Assembly: GCA_025356505.1 (NCBI GenBank)
Contig: JANXSV010000023.1
Location: forward strand, 1 to 8,622
Direction of reading: 5' to 3'
Length of the DNA: 8,622 bases
Origin: Methylovirgula sp.
Lineage (GTDB): Bacteria > Pseudomonadota > Alphaproteobacteria > Rhizobiales > Beijerinckiaceae
Position 1 is the first letter of the stretch. Every line of letters begins with the position of its first letter. A program made the translations under genes and the position numbers. Shown here in pieces: positions 7,097-8,622 of this stretch. The notes beneath the pieces are model-generated. The model searched no databases. It had not been told where the DNA came from and saw only the letters and a list, made by a program, of their open reading frames with translations.

Positions 7097-7294
7097 TGGG
7101 GATAATGCTTTTCTAAATGAAGGAAATATCGAAGGGCGTATTGGTCATGCAAACGTCAAACAGGGAAGCATGTTGCCACGCTTGAAGGCCCTGTGACATC
7201 CGCGTCCAAATGGGTGGACATCGGTAGCGGGCAAAACATGACTACGTTGGGAGGCAGACCGGCCCTCAATCAGGAACCGGTCTGACTATTCTGG
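7097..7294 (-). other. Spacer between binding-protein gene and ATPase genes
   Basis: This is the only sizeable gap inside the operon. It carries a perfect 8-bp inverted repeat close to the binding-protein stop (listed separately) and a weaker GTCCA/TGGAC hairpin at 7204-7219. I see no open frame of note and no well-spaced sigma-70 promoter. The likely role is to set a different mRNA level for the binding protein than for the membrane and enzyme genes, by partial termination or by processing and 3'-end protection. Confidence 0.5.
7255..7284 (-). terminator. Stem-loop after the substrate-binding protein gene
   Basis: CAGACCGG (7255-7262) and CCGGTCTG (7277-7284) are perfect inverted arms around a 14-base loop, in which CCT (7264-7266) and AGG (7272-7274) could extend the stem. 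On the minus strand it starts ten bases after the TAA of the binding-protein gene. No T-run follows, so it is better read as an mRNA-stabilising or attenuating hairpin than a full intrinsic terminator. Such hairpins after the first, binding-protein gene of ABC operons are a known way to give excess binding protein. Confidence 0.6.
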
Positions 7295-8575
7295 TTAACC
7301 GTTGTAGGGCAGCAGCTTGGCTTCAATCTTTACATTGGGGTCGGTGGCGTTATCGGTGACCACGTAATCCAACATATGCTTGCCGTCGGCGGATTTGACC
7401 CATTGCGTTCCTATAATGGGGCCGGATGCGACGTTGGGCACAGGGCCCTTGGTGAAATCGACCGCGCCACCGATGGTGATCGTTTTCAAGGTGCTGAGGG
7501 CCTTTGCCACGTCCGCCTTATTTTTTGGATCCGTCGCTGCTTTCAACGCCTCGGTGCCGGCATCGAGCAATGACAAGGTCGCGCCCAATTGCTGCGTCCA
7601 CTGTTTGCCGCTGGCTGCCTCGTAGCCATTGGCCAATTCAGTGCCCGAAAGCCCTGTTAGCGTCGATTTGTACGGGAATGCCTTGTGCCAATAGGCGGCG
7701 CTGGAAATGTTCACGCCCAGAGAGCCGAGCGCTTCAATATCCGATGGGAACAAGCCGGTTTTAGCGGTTTGAACGATCTTGATTTGCTTGTGCAATCCTT
7801 GCTGGGCGGCTTGACGCCAGAAGGCGGCAAAGTCAGGCGGAATCGGGAAGGTGTTGAATATTTCGATGCGCTCCTTTTTGAACAGGGCAATTTGCGACGA
7901 GTAGTCCGTTGTTCCGGTCTCGTAGGCGCCTGGATCAATAATGGTATATCCCGCGGCGGCGAGTTTGGGCGCGAGAACGGCACGCACAGCGTTGCCATCT
8001 GCGTCATTGGGATACATGACGCCGACTTTTTTGTTGGTTTGTAAAAGCCCCCATTGCGAAATGTAGGTGCTGTAGAATTCCCCCACACCGAAGCCGAAAT
8101 GGTAGCTCCACTTGAACGGCGATGGTTGGCCCGGCTTGGCACCGCGCCCGAAATACCACGCCTCCCACGGCATAACAGTCGACAGGCACGGTACGCCAGC
8201 CGCTTCGCAGGCATCCGATACCGGATTGATGGTTTCAGGTGTCGAAATGGCGAGCATCAAATCGACGCCGCTATTGGTAATAAGGTCCTTAGCCAGTTGG
8301 CCTGCGCGCGACGGATCTGATTGGGTGTCGCGGTCTAGGATTTCCACGGCATAGGTTTTGCCGCCGATGGTAAGGCCCTTTTCGAGCGCTTTACGGGCAG
8401 CCGCCAGCACAAAGCCGTCAGTCTGGCCAAAGCCACCCAAAGGCCCGGTGATTGGACTGATGAAGCCAATGGTCAATTTATCAGCAGCAAAAGCCGGTGA
8501 AATACGTGTGGCAAGCGGCAATGCGGCTGCGCCGGCACCGACCAGCAATATTTCTCGGCGCGTTAGATTTTTCAT
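7295..8575 (-). CDS. ABC transporter periplasmic substrate-binding protein (LivK-like, Peripla_BP_6 family)
   Basis: A 426-residue type-I periplasmic binding protein that should capture the solute and deliver it to the LivHMGF complex. The N-terminus MKNLTRREILLVGAGAAALP has basic residues, a T-R6-R7-E-I-L-L twin-arginine-like motif, a hydrophobic core and a probable cleavage after AFA (28-30). The mature part opens with LTIGFISPITGPLGGFG, the first strand and ligand loop of the family, followed by GKTYAVEILDRDTQSDPSRA and a VGVMYPNDADGNA second-lobe strand. It is somewhat longer than classic LivK (about 370 residues). An ATG at 8605 is also in frame, but the one at 8575 has a strong AAGGGAGGA site six bases upstream and a normal signal peptide. 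It is the first gene of the operon. Ligand is unknown; attached enzymes suggest an aromatic or other alcohol or keto compound rather than leucine. Confidence 0.95.
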   Translation of the reverse strand: MKNLTRREILLVGAGAAALPLATRISPAFAADKLTIGFISPITGPLGGFGQTDGFVLAAARKALEKGLTIGGKTYAVEILDRDTQSDPSRAGQLAKDLITNSGVDLMLAISTPETINPVSDACEAAGVPCLSTVMPWEAWYFGRGAKPGQPSPFKWSYHFGFGVGEFYSTYISQWGLLQTNKKVGVMYPNDADGNAVRAVLAPKLAAAGYTIIDPGAYETGTTDYSSQIALFKKERIEIFNTFPIPPDFAAFWRQAAQQGLHKQIKIVQTAKTGLFPSDIEALGSLGVNISSAAYWHKAFPYKSTLTGLSGTELANGYEAASGKQWTQQLGATLSLLDAGTEALKAATDPKNKADVAKALSTLKTITIGGAVDFTKGPVPNVASGPIIGTQWVKSADGKHMLDYVVTDNATDPNVKIEAKLLPYNG

Positions 8576-8581
8576 GAATAG

Positions 8582-8590
8582 TCCTCCCTT
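8582..8590 (-). promoter_or_regulatory. Strong ribosome binding site of the substrate-binding protein gene
   Basis: AAGGGAGGA on the minus strand, six bases before the ATG at 8575, is close to the ideal Shine-Dalgarno sequence and the strongest in the window. It decides the start over the in-frame ATG at 8605 and agrees with high expression of the binding protein relative to the rest. Confidence 0.8.
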
Positions 8591-8622
8591 TATACCTTCG
8601 TTCATGAGGGTATTTCGTTGCT

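Noticed and set aside
7125..7159. Possible internal promoter ahead of LivG (TTGACG at 7154-7159, GATATT at 7125-7130, minus strand)
   Set aside because: The spacing is 23 bases, too long for a sigma-70 promoter, and no better -10 box lies at 16-18 bases.
1..8622. CRISPR arrays, insertion sequences, tRNA genes or phage/defence genes
   Set aside because: No regularly spaced repeats, transposase, integrase, tRNA-like fold or defence-type protein was seen; the window is almost fully filled by metabolic and transport genes.

Overview
The window looks like a piece of an alphaproteobacterial chromosome or megaplasmid, probably a rhizobial-type soil or plant-associated heterotroph. The reasons are a moderately high GC content, tight ATGA-overlapping gene cassettes, a complete branched-chain-amino-acid-type (HAAT/Liv) ABC importer coupled to catabolic enzymes, and the protein style (a vanillin-dehydrogenase-like ALDH, a coniferyl-alcohol-dehydrogenase-like SDR and a BKACE/DUF849 enzyme). 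The taxonomic guess is inference from gene content; no rRNA or other marker gene is present.

Layout: positions 1-367 (+) hold the C-terminal end of an FGGY pentulose/ribulose kinase whose 5' part lies outside the window. A convergent intergenic gap of about 300 bases follows, with two imperfect stem-loops near the two converging 3' ends and no convincing gene. The rest, 666-8575, is one minus-strand cluster. In transcription order it encodes a periplasmic substrate-binding protein (8575-7295); a 198-base spacer with a perfect 8-bp stem-loop just after the stop; two ATPases (LivG type 7096-6362, LivF type 6365-5655); two permeases (LivH type 5653-4766, LivM type 4769-3768); an NAD-type short-chain alcohol dehydrogenase (3771-2980); an aldehyde dehydrogenase (2960-1515); and a beta-keto acid cleavage enzyme (1511-666). 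From LivG onward every junction is a 4-base ATGA overlap or a gap of 19 bases or less, so these seven genes are almost certainly co-transcribed and translationally coupled.

How the genes may work together: the importer brings an organic solute into the cytoplasm, where the enzymes read in gene order as alcohol -> aldehyde -> carboxylate -> acyl-CoA plus acetoacetate. This is the chemistry expected for a gamma-hydroxy ketone, R-CO-CH2-CH2OH, which becomes a beta-keto acid that BKACE can split with acetyl-CoA. Lignin-derived beta-hydroxypropiovanillone-like compounds fit this pattern and also fit the aromatic flavour of the SDR and ALDH, but the substrate is a hypothesis. Two further points stand out. 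The LivG-type ATPase lacks a canonical ABC signature motif while its LivF partner has one. The binding protein carries a twin-arginine-like signal peptide. No regulator, mobile element, RNA gene or CRISPR array was seen.
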